Assembly (NCBI RefSeq): GCF_010686755.1
Contig: NZ_JAAGXA010000015.1
Coordinates: forward strand, 1 to 64,000
Source of the DNA: Nocardioides zeae
GTDB taxonomy: Bacteria > Actinomycetota > Actinomycetes > Propionibacteriales > Nocardioidaceae
Length of the DNA: 64,000 nt
Direction of reading: 5' to 3'
The position numbers and the translations under genes are program-made. Of this stretch, positions 1 to 7,638 are shown piece by piece. Under the pieces are notes generated by a model. It saw nothing but the letters and a program-made list of their open reading frames with translations. It was not told the origin of the DNA and did no database searches. Numbering within the stretch: the first letter of the stretch is position 1; each line of letters begins with the position of its first letter.

Positions 1-143
1 TTCAGGAACACCGACTTGCCCGTGCCCGAGGGGCCCAGCATCACGCAGATCTCCCCGGCCGGCACCGTGAGCGACACGTCCCGCCAGATCACCTGCTTGC
101 CGAACGACTTGGTCAGCCCGTCGACCTTGATCTCGACACCCAT
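1..143 (-). CDS. ABC transporter ATP-binding protein, Mce-associated (MceG/Mkl-like), 5' end only
   Basis: Only the first 47 codons are in the window; the gene runs off the left edge. The visible N-terminus begins MGVEIKVDGLTKSFGKQ and reaches a Walker A motif, GPSGTGKS, near residues 36-43. Variants of this opening (G-x-E-I-x-V-x-G-L-T-K-S-F-G) and the SGTGKSVFLK stretch are typical of the MlaF/MceG (Mkl) ATPases that power Mce lipid importers. In many actinobacteria this gene sits just downstream of rplL, as here. The ATG is preceded by a GAGGGAGAA ribosome site. The terminator at 232-267 separates it from rplL, so it probably has its own promoter. The family call rests on a short fragment and on context. 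Confidence 0.72.
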   Translation of the reverse strand, partial: MGVEIKVDGLTKSFGKQVIWRDVSLTVPAGEICVMLGPSGTGKSVFL

Positions 144-231
144 CCGCACTTCTCCCTCGCGTCCCGCCGGACCTACTGGTGGGTCAACTAGCGACGTGCG
201 GAGATGTTACGCGGGTCACCCCCGGCATGCA

Positions 232-267
232 CGAAGGGCGACCATCCCGCAGGATGGCCGCCCTTCG
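232..267 (-). terminator. rplJL operon terminator hairpin
   Basis: A 9-bp perfect stem (CGAAGGGCG at 232-240, CGCCCTTCG at 259-267) continues into an inner 6-bp stem (242-247 with 252-257) around a 4-nt loop. It lies about 50 bp past the rplL stop codon and before the ABC ATPase start. There is no strong T-run, which is common for actinobacterial terminators. Confidence 0.75.
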
Positions 268-314
268 CGGCTGTGTCGGCGTACCGACGGCTCAGGCGTG
301 CGCCCGAGCAGAGG

Positions 315-701
315 TCACTTGAGCGTGACGGTGGCGCCGGCGCCCTCGAGGGCCTCCTTGGCCTTCTCCGCCGCGTCCTTCGCAACGCCCTCGAGGACGG
401 CCTTGGGGGCCGCCTCGACGAGCTCCTTGGCCTCCTTCAGGCCGAGGGAGGTCAGGGCGCGCACCTCCTTGATGACGTTGATCTTCTTGTCACCGGCGGA
501 CTCGAGGACGACGTCGAACTCGTCCTTCTCGGCCTCGGCCTCGGCCGGGGCGGCGCCCGCGCCGCCCGGGGCGGCAACGGCGACCGGAGCGGCGGCGGTG
601 ACGCCGAACGTCTCCTCGAACTGCTTCACGAACTCGGAGAGCTCGATGAGCGTGAGCTCCTTGAACGCGTCGAGGAGCTCCTCGGTGCTGAGCTTCGCCA
701 T
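315..701 (-). CDS. rplL: 50S ribosomal protein L7/L12
   Basis: This 128-aa acidic protein forms the multicopy stalk of the large ribosomal subunit that recruits translation GTPases. The N-terminal dimerisation domain (about 1-35, MAKLSTEELLDAFKELTLIE) is followed by an Ala/Gly/Pro-rich hinge (about 38-55). A conserved C-terminal domain contains GLKEAKELVEAAPKAV. Length and domain order are standard for the family. It follows rplJ by 89 bp on the same strand and ends before a strong hairpin, so it is the distal gene of the rplJ-rplL unit. Confidence 0.98.
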   Translation of the reverse strand: MAKLSTEELLDAFKELTLIELSEFVKQFEETFGVTAAAPVAVAAPGGAGAAPAEAEAEKDEFDVVLESAGDKKINVIKEVRALTSLGLKEAKELVEAAPKAVLEGVAKDAAEKAKEALEGAGATVTLK

Positions 702-790
702 GGTGGCGTCCTTCCTTCTCTGGCCCGTGGTGCTCGACCGGCGGGCCGGGGTTTCTTCAGGTGGTGGTTGCGTCGGTGCTGAGCGGGAGC

Positions 791-1405
791 TCAGGCCTCG
801 GCGGGGGTGTCCTCGTCGGCCTCGGCCGCGGGGACCTCCTCAGCAGCGGCTGCAGCCGGCTCACCGGCACCACCTGCGAGGATCGAGGGGTCGTTCGCCG
901 CCTTCTCCTGCAGCGCGCCCGCGAGGCGAGCGGTCTGCGAGGGGAGGGCGTTGAACGCGTAGAGCGCCTGGGCCATCGTGGCGGTGAGGGCACCGGCCAC
1001 CTTGGCGAGCAGGACCTCGCGCGACTCGAGATCGGCCAGCTTGGCGATCTCGGCAGCGTCGAGGGCGTTGCCGTCCAGGACACCGCCCTTGATGATCAGG
1101 GCGGGGTTCGCCTTGGCAAAGTCACGCAGACCCTTCGCGGCCTCGACGACGTCGCCCGTGATGAAGGCGATGGCGGTGGGGCCGTTCAGGAGGTCGTCGA
1201 AGCCCTCGATGCCCACCTCGTGGGCAGCGATCTTGGCCAGCGTGTTCTTGACCACGGCGTAGTTGGCGTTCTCGCCGAGGGAGCGCCGCAGGTTCTGCAG
1301 CTCCTTCACGGTGAGACCGCGGTACTCGGTCAGCACAGCACCGGCGGCATCGTTGAACGAGTCAACGATCTCCGCGACGGCTGCTGCCTTCTCTGGCCGC
1401 GCCAT
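791..1405 (-). CDS. rplJ: 50S ribosomal protein L10
   Basis: L10 (204 aa) anchors L7/L12 dimers to the ribosome. The N-terminus MARPEKAAAVAEIVDSFNDA and the core TEYRGLTVKELQNLR are diagnostic. The C-terminal tail is Ala/Glu-rich and longer than in E. coli, as usual in actinobacteria. The start is ATG with GGAGAC upstream. It is preceded by a leader of about 210 nt with a recognisable promoter, consistent with the known autogenous control of rplJL by L10-L12 binding to its own leader. Confidence 0.98.
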   Translation of the reverse strand: MARPEKAAAVAEIVDSFNDAAGAVLTEYRGLTVKELQNLRRSLGENANYAVVKNTLAKIAAHEVGIEGFDDLLNGPTAIAFITGDVVEAAKGLRDFAKANPALIIKGGVLDGNALDAAEIAKLADLESREVLLAKVAGALTATMAQALYAFNALPSQTARLAGALQEKAANDPSILAGGAGEPAAAAAEEVPAAEADEDTPAEA

Positions 1406-1616
1406 GGGTCTCCTTCCGAACTACGGTCGTGAGACCGTCCGCGAGAGGCCCGTGAAATGACGAACGCCCCGGGCACAGGGACCGGGGCGTGGACATGACG
1501 TGCGCTGCACGTCGGTCTACTCTCCGCTTCCTGCGCTGGCCGTCCGCTGACGCGGAACCCTTCGGTCGCCCCCGCCCTGACGGGCGCGGCACGACAACCG
1601 GCGGTCTCTGGTTGCG
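1406..1616 (-). ncRNA. L10 leader (rplJL 5' UTR)
   Basis: The untranslated region between the predicted transcription start near 1616 and the rplJ ATG can fold. The clearest element is a 9-bp stem, ACGCCCCGG (1464-1472) with CCGGGGCGT (1482-1490). Its position and length match the ribosomal-protein L10 leader, which binds the L10-L12 complex in many bacteria. The assignment is by context; the kink-turn was not traced base by base. Confidence 0.6.
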
Positions 1617-1622
1617 AGGAGC

Positions 1623-1651
1623 ACACTACGGGGCGGCCGACGCGCGACCAA
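1623..1651 (-). promoter_or_regulatory. rplJ promoter
   Basis: Reading the minus strand, -35 TTGGTC (1651-1646) and -10 TAGTGT (1628-1623) are separated by exactly 17 bp, placing the transcript start near 1616. This is a good sigma-70-type promoter and accounts for the long rplJ leader. Confidence 0.65.
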
Positions 1652-1692
1652 ATCGGGCGCCGCGCGGGTCGCCCGGCCGCTAGCGTGCGCCG

Positions 1693-3021
1693 GTGACGAT
1701 CCTGCACCACCGGCTCCGCGACCTGCCCACCCCGCTGCACCGCGCCCGCACCCTCGTGCGTCCCCCACGCCTCACGGCCGTCGACGTGGCACGGGCGATC
1801 GCCGTGCTGGGCATGGTCGGCGCCCACGTCGGGTCGACGGGCGAGCCGTCGTGGACCGACCCGTCCAGCTGGGACGGGCTCGTCCACGGCAGGTCCTCGG
1901 TGCTCTTCGCGGTGCTCGCGGGCGTCTCCGTCGCCCTCCTGACGGGCCGCACCCACCGGCCCGAGCCCGCGGACCTGCCCGCGCTGCGGCTCTCGCTCGT
2001 GGGCCGCGGTGCGGCGATCTTCGTCGTGGGGCTCGTGGTGGAGCTCCTCGGCACCGGGGTGGCGGTGATCCTCACCCTCTACGGGCTGCTGTACGTCGCG
2101 GCGCTCCCCTTCCTGCGCTGGCGCGCCTCGCGCCTCCTGGCGGCCGCGCTGGCGCTCGCGGTCGCCGGGCCCCCGCTGCTCGCGGCGCTGCACGCGGTGG
2201 CCATCGGCGCCTACGGGCCCGGCATCGACCTCGCGCTCTTCGGCGTCTACCCGATCACGGTGTGGCTGGCCTTCCTGCTCGCCGGCATGGCGCTCGGTCG
2301 CTGCGACCTCACGCGGCTCCGCACGGCCCTGCTGGCACTGGCCGTCGGGGCGGCGGTCTCCGCGATCGGCTACGGCACCGCGACCGCCGTCGGACCCGCC
2401 CTCGACCGGCTGCAGGAGCGGTCGTGGGCGGAGGAGGAGTCGGGATCGTCGTCGTACTCCCTCCCCGACGACTACGAGTCGGGTGTCCCGGGTGAGGACG
2501 TCGACCTCGACGGCCTGGTCTGCGACGTCGACGCCTACGGCGCCTACTGCTACGACCCCGACCCCGAGCCGACGGACCTCGACGACGGTGCCTCCGCCTC
2601 CGTCGCGGAGGAGGCGCCGGGGTACCTCGCCCAGGTGCGCGACGCGCACGTCGGCACCGCCGTGCTCGTCGCGCTCGGCTCGGACGACCCGCACTCCGGG
2701 GGAACCCTCGAGGTCCTCGGGTCCGGCGGCCTCGCCGTCGGGATCATCGGGCTGCTCCTCCTGGTGGTGCGGCGGGTCGTCCGCTGGCCGTTCCTCCCCC
2801 TCGCCGCGCTCGGCTCGATGCCGCTCACGGCGTACGCCGCGCACGTGCTCGCCATCCGCGTCATCGCCGGGACCGACGGCTACCTCGAGAGCAACGCCGT
2901 CTGGGGCTGGCTGTCGCTCGGCCTCGTGGTCGGCTGCACGGTCTGGGCGCTGCTGCTCGGTCGCGGCCCGCTCGAGCGGCTCGTCGCCCGGGTCGCACGC
3001 GCGACGGCACGGCACGCCTGA
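1693..3021 (+). CDS. DUF418-type polytopic membrane protein
   Basis: A 442-aa membrane protein with roughly ten hydrophobic helices. The N-terminal part (LTAVDVARAIAVLGMVGAH, then SSVLFAVLAGVSVALLTGR) resembles the heparan-alpha-glucosaminide acetyltransferase/DUF1624 fold. The C-terminal part (GSMPLTAYAAHVLAI, then GRGPLERLVAR) matches DUF418. A hydrophilic Asp/Glu/Tyr-rich loop of about 75 residues (near 240-315) interrupts the helices. The substrate is unknown; related proteins are suspected acyl-transfer or lipid-modifying enzymes. The GTG start has -10 TAGCGT six bases upstream, so the mRNA is probably leaderless. It is divergent from rplJ and interrupts the ribosomal gene run. Confidence 0.75.
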   Translation: MTILHHRLRDLPTPLHRARTLVRPPRLTAVDVARAIAVLGMVGAHVGSTGEPSWTDPSSWDGLVHGRSSVLFAVLAGVSVALLTGRTHRPEPADLPALRLSLVGRGAAIFVVGLVVELLGTGVAVILTLYGLLYVAALPFLRWRASRLLAAALALAVAGPPLLAALHAVAIGAYGPGIDLALFGVYPITVWLAFLLAGMALGRCDLTRLRTALLALAVGAAVSAIGYGTATAVGPALDRLQERSWAEEESGSSSYSLPDDYESGVPGEDVDLDGLVCDVDAYGAYCYDPDPEPTDLDDGASASVAEEAPGYLAQVRDAHVGTAVLVALGSDDPHSGGTLEVLGSGGLAVGIIGLLLLVVRRVVRWPFLPLAALGSMPLTAYAAHVLAIRVIAGTDGYLESNAVWGWLSLGLVVGCTVWALLLGRGPLERLVARVARATARHA

Positions 3022-3061
3022 CCCGACGCCCCGACGCTCCGCCGACCGCCACCGCCGACCG

Positions 3062-3625
3062 TCATCGGCGGCCCGTGCGCAGCACGTACGTCCCCACCCC
3101 CAGGACGACGAGGAGCTGGGCCGCGAGGAGCGCGAGGGGACGCTGCCCCAGGTCGGCGAGTGCCCGTCCGGGCCCGGTGGAGGCGAGCACGAGCACGTGC
3201 CCCACGGCCGCGAGGAGCACCGGCAACCAGCAGTAGCGCCCGACGACCGCCGCGGCGACGAGCAGGAGACCGGTGAAGCCGGCCGTGGCGAGCGCGACGT
3301 GGCGCGGGTCGATGACCAGCACCGCGCCCAGCAGTCCGCCGTGGGCGACGACCACCGCGACCGACGCCCGGAGCAGCTGCACCCGCCGCCCGCCGCGCGG
3401 GGTCGCCCGCTCGGCGTCGGTCAGCGGGGCGGCCACCACTCCCCCGGCCGCGAGGGCGCTCACGGCCGGGAGGTAGGTCCACAGCGGCAGCCGTGCGTCC
3501 GCCACCGGCAGCGGCACGAGGGCGTCGGCCCAGACGAGGACCGCCACGACCAGGACGCCGGCGGCCCCGGTCGCCGGCAGCACGGACCACCGCCGGGCGA
3601 ACAGGCCGAGCGCCGACGCCCTCAC
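3062..3625 (-). CDS. small polytopic membrane protein, last gene of ABC cassette
   Basis: 187 aa, start GTG overlapping the upstream stop as GTGA. I do not recognise the family. It has about five hydrophobic segments with Ala/Val/Leu-rich helices and short Arg-rich loops, and ends ...YVLRTGRR. Translational coupling to the permease at 3622-4914 suggests it is a membrane partner, immunity-like factor or second permease subunit of the same system. No catalytic motif is visible. Confidence 0.7.
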   Translation of the reverse strand: MRASALGLFARRWSVLPATGAAGVLVVAVLVWADALVPLPVADARLPLWTYLPAVSALAAGGVVAAPLTDAERATPRGGRRVQLLRASVAVVVAHGGLLGAVLVIDPRHVALATAGFTGLLLVAAAVVGRYCWLPVLLAAVGHVLVLASTGPGRALADLGQRPLALLAAQLLVVLGVGTYVLRTGRR

Positions 3626-4914
3626 CCCGCCGGGGCGACCGGCGGGGTGAGCCGGTCGAGCTCGCAGGAGCGCAGCTGCTCGTAGGTCGTGCGGACCCAC
3701 GACTCCTGCTCCTCCAGCGGGGCCGCGAGCCACGGCCCGAACCCCGCCGTGCGGAAGTCCGCGGGATCGGCGAGGCCGTTGCGCACCAGGAGCCAGACCC
3801 GCAGCACTTCGCGCGTCTCGTGGACGATCGCCGGCGGCGGCCCCGAGGGATCGGAGTAGGCCGCGCAGGGTGCCGGGGTGCTCAGGTAGACCGCCACCTC
3901 CTGCGGATCCCCCGCGGGGCGGGTGAGCCGACCGGTGTCGAGCGGCGCGAAGCTGCCCTCGGCGAGGTCACGACGCTGCCCCGGCACCTCCAGCCGGTAC
4001 GTCGCGGGCACCGTCGCCCCCGCCGCCACCAGGGGCTCCGCCAGCTCGTGCATCTCCGCGGCGAGCCAGTCGAGCTGGCGGGGACTCTCCCGCGGGAGGC
4101 ACACCCGGGGCTCCGTGCCGGCACACGTCCACGCCACCGGACGGTCGTCGATCACGACCTGGTCGGGGTCGGTGACGACGAGGACCGCCGCCACCGCCAC
4201 CGCGCCCGCGGTGCCGGCGCCGAGCACCGGTCCGGCGACGCGGCGACGCACGACGCCGTCCCGCAGCGTGTACGCCGCGAGCACCGCCACCGTCAGGAAC
4301 AGGTGGAAGCCCACCAGGGCGACGAAGGCCGACGTCGCGGCGCGCAGCCCGACCATGCCGTTCGCGCCACCGATGACCGCGAAGAGCGCCGGGACGTCCA
4401 GGCTGAGGGCGAGCAGCGCGAGGCCGTAGAGCCCGGCCGCGGCCAGCGGTGCCGCCAGCACCGACCCCCAGAGGAGGCCCACGAGCGCGCCGACCGCCGC
4501 CGACCCCACGAGCACGGCGCCCCCACCGAGCACCAGGAGGAGAGCGGAGCCGGGCGACGCGACGTACCCCACCCCCACGGCCACGTTCGCCGCGTAGCCC
4601 GCCGCCTGCACGACGAGCAGGACGGCGACACCGACGGCGGCGTTGGCCAGCACCACGTGCCACCGCGCGACCGCGCTCCGGGGCAGCGCACGCAACGTGG
4701 CGGTGAGCTGCTCCTCGTTCCAGCGGGCCGCGTCCATGGCGGCGAGCCCGGCGACCACCGGCCCCAGGATGATGACGCTGCCCGCGATGCGGGCCACCGT
4801 CCAGGACGGCTCGCCGAGCCACGGCGTGCCCCGCGAGAGGACGACACCGGCGGCCACGACGAGCAGCAGCGGCAGCAGCCGCGCCGCGGCGCACCGGCGG
4901 AGCGCCGGGATCAC
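3622..4914 (-). CDS. ABC transporter permease with large C-terminal extracytoplasmic domain
   Basis: 430 aa; the GTG start overlaps the ATPase stop (GTGA). The N-terminal half (about 1-245) holds six or seven transmembrane helices. After the last helix (about 225-245) comes a soluble domain of about 185 residues that begins near VVTDPDQVVIDDRPVAWTC and contains several cysteines (WTCAGTEPRVCL, APCAAY, RSCEL). That arrangement resembles actinobacterial permeases with a DUF7224-like outer domain, a tentative match from memory. It acts with the ATPase encoded just upstream. The outer domain could contact the small secreted protein encoded by the first gene of the operon; this is inference. Confidence 0.75.
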   Translation of the reverse strand: MIPALRRCAAARLLPLLLVVAAGVVLSRGTPWLGEPSWTVARIAGSVIILGPVVAGLAAMDAARWNEEQLTATLRALPRSAVARWHVVLANAAVGVAVLLVVQAAGYAANVAVGVGYVASPGSALLLVLGGGAVLVGSAAVGALVGLLWGSVLAAPLAAAGLYGLALLALSLDVPALFAVIGGANGMVGLRAATSAFVALVGFHLFLTVAVLAAYTLRDGVVRRRVAGPVLGAGTAGAVAVAAVLVVTDPDQVVIDDRPVAWTCAGTEPRVCLPRESPRQLDWLAAEMHELAEPLVAAGATVPATYRLEVPGQRRDLAEGSFAPLDTGRLTRPAGDPQEVAVYLSTPAPCAAYSDPSGPPPAIVHETREVLRVWLLVRNGLADPADFRTAGFGPWLAAPLEEQESWVRTTYEQLRSCELDRLTPPVAPAG

Positions 4915-5663
4915 GCGCCCACCACCAGACCGAGGAACCCGCGCTCCAGCCGCCCTCCGACTGTTCCTGCGCCACCGCCACCGTCGCCGACGGTCGCGGC
5001 GAGCTCCGCCGTCGGGCCGTCGAAGCGCACGCGGCCCCCGTGGAGCACGACGAGGTGATGGGCCACGTACTCCACGTCCTCGACGATGTGCGTCGCGAGG
5101 AGGACCGCCCGGTCGGCACCCAGCCGCTGCACGAGGGCCCGCAGCTCGGCCCGCTGGTGCGGGTCGAGGCCGGTGGTGGGCTCGTCCAGGAGCAGCACCT
5201 GCGGGTCGGTGAGCAGCGCCTGCGCGATGGACGCACGCTGTCGCATGCCGCCCGACAGGGTGCTCAGCCGCGCGGAGGCACGATCGGTGAGGTCGACCGC
5301 TGCCAGCGCCCGGCCGACGGCGTCGGGCCGGTCGCGGCGGGGCACCGCCTTGAGCCAGCACAGGTGCAGGAGGTAGTCCGCGACCGAGAAGGCCGGCGGG
5401 GCCTCGAGGTGCTGCGGCACGTAGCCCAGCAGGCGGAGCGCCGAGGGGCGGGAGGAGGCGGCATAGGGGTCGTGACCCCCGATCCGCACGTTGCCGCCGC
5501 GCGGAGCGGCGACCCCCGCGAGCGCCCGCAGCAGGGTCGACTTGCCCGCGCCGTTGACACCGAGGAGACCGGTGATGCCGGTGCCGACGGAGAGGGTGAC
5601 CCCGTCGAGCACCGGCCGTCCCTGGTGGGCGACCAGGATCCCCTCGCCGACGACCAGCTGCAC
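4911..5663 (-). CDS. ABC transporter ATP-binding protein
   Basis: 250 aa. It carries Walker A GVNGAGKST (about 34-42), a Q-loop (GYVPQHLE), the signature LSGGMRQR (about 139-146), Walker B VLLLDEPTTGLDPHQ and the switch His in LLATHIVEDVEY. This is the GldA/CcmA-like type paired with separate permeases. The C-terminus has a Gly-rich stretch (VGDGGGGAGTVGG). GTG start; 7 bp downstream of the secreted-protein gene and overlapping the permease by 4 bp, so all four genes form one operon. Confidence 0.93.
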   Translation of the reverse strand: MQLVVGEGILVAHQGRPVLDGVTLSVGTGITGLLGVNGAGKSTLLRALAGVAAPRGGNVRIGGHDPYAASSRPSALRLLGYVPQHLEAPPAFSVADYLLHLCWLKAVPRRDRPDAVGRALAAVDLTDRASARLSTLSGGMRQRASIAQALLTDPQVLLLDEPTTGLDPHQRAELRALVQRLGADRAVLLATHIVEDVEYVAHHLVVLHGGRVRFDGPTAELAATVGDGGGGAGTVGGRLERGFLGLVVGA

Positions 5664-5670
5664 CCCGACC

Positions 5671-6117
5671 TCAGTAGTTGAAGGTGCGGGTGGACGCCTC
5701 CGAACAGCCGTCGGGAGCCCAGTTGCGGTCCTCGCAGACCTTGATGACGCCGCGTGCCGAGGTGCCCTCCGGGTGCAGGTTGCGCGTCACCGTCTTGTAC
5801 TGCCAGTCACGCGAGCCGGTGCGCTCCGTCTGGCCACGGCCACCGGACTGGTAGCCCGGGCCCGCCCCGCCGTCGTAGAAGAAGTAGAACTGCGTCTCCA
5901 CGTAGATCCCGCCTCCGCCGTTGCTGTCCCGGCGGTGGGAGGAGTTGGCCGCGTAGATGCCGCGGTTGTCGTAGAAGTTGCCGTAGCCCTGACCACCGCC
6001 GGGGCTCTTCAGCGGGGAGCTCTTGCTCCCCCAGTAGGCGCCCATCGCCGGCTGCGCGGCTCCGACGATGGCGATGGCGGCGCAGATGGTCAGGACGAGA
6101 CGCGTCAACCTGTTCAT
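5671..6117 (-). CDS. small secreted protein, first gene of ABC cassette
   Basis: 148 aa with a clear Sec signal peptide (about 1-27: MNRLTRLVLTICAAIAIVGA, cleavage near AMGA-YWG). The mature part is rich in Gly, Tyr, Ser and Asn (GGGQGYGNFYDNRGIYAANS, GGGGIYVETQFYFFYDGG). It ends with a two-cysteine segment (KVCEDRNWAPDGCSEAS) that could form one disulfide. I do not recognise a named family. Being first in an operon with an ABC ATPase, permease and membrane protein suggests an exported peptide/protein handled or sensed by that transporter, comparable in layout to bacteriocin-type loci, but no bacteriocin motif is seen. An AT-rich near-palindrome lies about 55 bp upstream. Confidence 0.8.
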   Translation of the reverse strand: MNRLTRLVLTICAAIAIVGAAQPAMGAYWGSKSSPLKSPGGGQGYGNFYDNRGIYAANSSHRRDSNGGGGIYVETQFYFFYDGGAGPGYQSGGRGQTERTGSRDWQYKTVTRNLHPEGTSARGVIKVCEDRNWAPDGCSEASTRTFNY

Positions 6118-6172
6118 GGTGGTTACCCCCGAGGTGTGGATGGATCGAACAGGTCGACCCTACCGCAGATTC

Positions 6173-6186
6173 CCATCTATAGGTGG
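6173..6186. promoter_or_regulatory. AT-rich near-palindrome upstream of secreted-protein cassette (site A)
   Basis: CCATCTATAGGTGG has 6 of 7 symmetric base pairs. Reading the minus strand it includes a plausible -10 (TATAGA) for the cassette. It matches the motif found three times around the XRE regulator near 35.2-36.1 kb (consensus CCATCTATAWATGG). It could be an operator or only an AT-rich promoter core. Confidence 0.45.
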
Positions 6187-6219
6187 TCATCCTCCACAAC
6201 TTCTTCGCGAAATGCCGAC

Positions 6220-6257
6220 GAGCCGGCACCCGCGCCCGGAGGCGCGAGTGCCGGCTC
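6220..6257 (-). terminator. rplA terminator hairpin
   Basis: A 10-bp perfect stem (GAGCCGGCAC at 6220-6229, GTGCCGGCTC at 6248-6257) encloses a second 6-bp stem (CGCGCC/GGCGCG). It lies 23 bp beyond the rplA stop and separates it from the divergent end of the ABC cassette. Confidence 0.75.
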
Positions 6258-6280
6258 GTGCCAGCGGGGTGGGAGGAGGC

Positions 6281-6994
6281 TCAGGCCTCGTCGTCCACCG
6301 CGACGTTCTTGACCCGGTTCGGGTCGACCTGGATGCCGGGGCCCATGGTCGTCGAGAACGTGACCTTCTTGATGTAGCGGCCCTTGGACGCCGACGGCTT
6401 GAGCCGCAGCACCTCCTCGAGCGCGGAGGCGTAGTTCTCCGCGAGCTGCTGCTCGGTGAAGGACGCCTTGCCGATGATGAAGTGCAGGTTCGAGTGGCGG
6501 TCGACGCGGAACTCGATCTTGCCGCCCTTGATGTCGGTGACGGCCTTGGCCACGTCGGGCGTCACGGTGCCCGTCTTCGGGTTCGGCATGAGGCCGCGGG
6601 GACCGAGCACGCGGCCGAGGCGACCGACCTTGCCCATCATGTCCGGCGTCGCGACGACGGCGTCGAAGTCGAGCCAGCCGCCGTTGACCTTCTCGATCAG
6701 CTCGTCGCCACCGACGTGGTCGGCACCGGCCTCACGGGCCGCCTCGGCCTTGTCCGCGTTCGCGAACACGAGGACGCGGGCGGTCTTGCCCGTGCCGTGG
6801 GGGAGGTTGACGGTGCCGCGCACCATCTGGTCGGCCTTGCGGGGGTCGACGCCGAGGCGCATGACCACGTCGACGGTCTCGTCGAACTTCTTCTTGCTGA
6901 CCGACTTGGCGACGGTGATGGCCTTGAGGGGGCTGTGCAGCTCGTCGGCGTCGAACGCCTCGGTGGCCGCGCGGTAGGTCTTGCTGCGCTGCAT
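6281..6994 (-). CDS. rplA: 50S ribosomal protein L1
   Basis: 237 aa. L1 binds 23S rRNA at the E-site stalk and represses its own operon in many bacteria. Diagnostic stretches are VDVVMRLGVDPRKADQMVRG, GRVLGPRGLMPNPKTGTVT and GGKIEFRVDRHSNLHFIIGK. The length is standard. It starts 104 bp after the rplK stop on the same strand. The expected neighbour rplJ is displaced by about 4.9 kb of inserted genes. Confidence 0.98.
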   Translation of the reverse strand: MQRSKTYRAATEAFDADELHSPLKAITVAKSVSKKKFDETVDVVMRLGVDPRKADQMVRGTVNLPHGTGKTARVLVFANADKAEAAREAGADHVGGDELIEKVNGGWLDFDAVVATPDMMGKVGRLGRVLGPRGLMPNPKTGTVTPDVAKAVTDIKGGKIEFRVDRHSNLHFIIGKASFTEQQLAENYASALEEVLRLKPSASKGRYIKKVTFSTTMGPGIQVDPNRVKNVAVDDEA

Positions 6995-7098
6995 GTCTGG
7001 TTCTCTTTCCTGCCAGGTGTGGTCGTGTGAGCCAGCGCGGCTCTGCCACGGGTGCGGTGGGGGCCGGGTGCTGCCCGCGGGGCAGCGCGACGGCGTGG

Positions 7099-7527
7099 TC
7101 AGTCGGTCGTGATGCCCATCGAGCGAGCCGTGCCCTCGACGATCTTCATCGCGGCGTCGATGTCGTTCGCGTTGAGGTCGGGCAGCTTGGTCGTGGCGAT
7201 CTCGCGGACCTGGTCCTTGGACAGGTGCGCGACCTTGTCCTTGTGGGGGACGCTCGAGCCCTTCTTGACGCCCGCGGCCTTCTTGATCAGCTCGGCGGCC
7301 GGCGGCGTCTTCGTGATGAAGGTGAACGACCGGTCCTCGTAGATCGTGATCTCGACGGGGACGACGTTGCCGCGCATGGACTCCGTCTGGGCGTTGTACG
7401 CCTTGCAGAACTCCATGATGTTCACACCGTGCGGGCCGAGCGCGGTACCGACCGGCGGGGCCGGCGTCGCGGCACCGGCCTGCAGCTGCACCTTGACGAG
7501 CGCAGCGATCTTCTTCTTCGGAGGCAT
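7099..7527 (-). CDS. rplK: 50S ribosomal protein L11
   Basis: 142 aa. L11 shapes the GTPase-associated centre and is needed for the RelA/stringent response. Hallmarks are KVQLQAGAATPAPPVGTALGP (N-terminal domain), NIMEFCKAYNAQT, and the C-terminal rRNA-binding ITKTPPAAELIKKAAG. ATG start. It follows nusG in the order secE-nusG-rplK-rplA, the usual actinobacterial arrangement. Confidence 0.98.
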   Translation of the reverse strand: MPPKKKIAALVKVQLQAGAATPAPPVGTALGPHGVNIMEFCKAYNAQTESMRGNVVPVEITIYEDRSFTFITKTPPAAELIKKAAGVKKGSSVPHKDKVAHLSKDQVREIATTKLPDLNANDIDAAMKIVEGTARSMGITTD

Positions 7528-7638
7528 GTCCTGGATCCTCTTTCTGTTCTCGTGGTCATGACGAGCGCGCCCTCAGCGAGGACGCGCTCTGCCACCTGTG
7601 TTGCGGGCTCCGGCCGGAACCAGCAGGTCGACTCCGGG

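Noticed and set aside
1330..3015. Long minus-strand open frame opposite the DUF418 gene
   Set aside because: Arg/Gly/Glu-rich composition without domains is typical of antisense frames in GC-rich DNA; the plus strand encodes a recognisable membrane protein.
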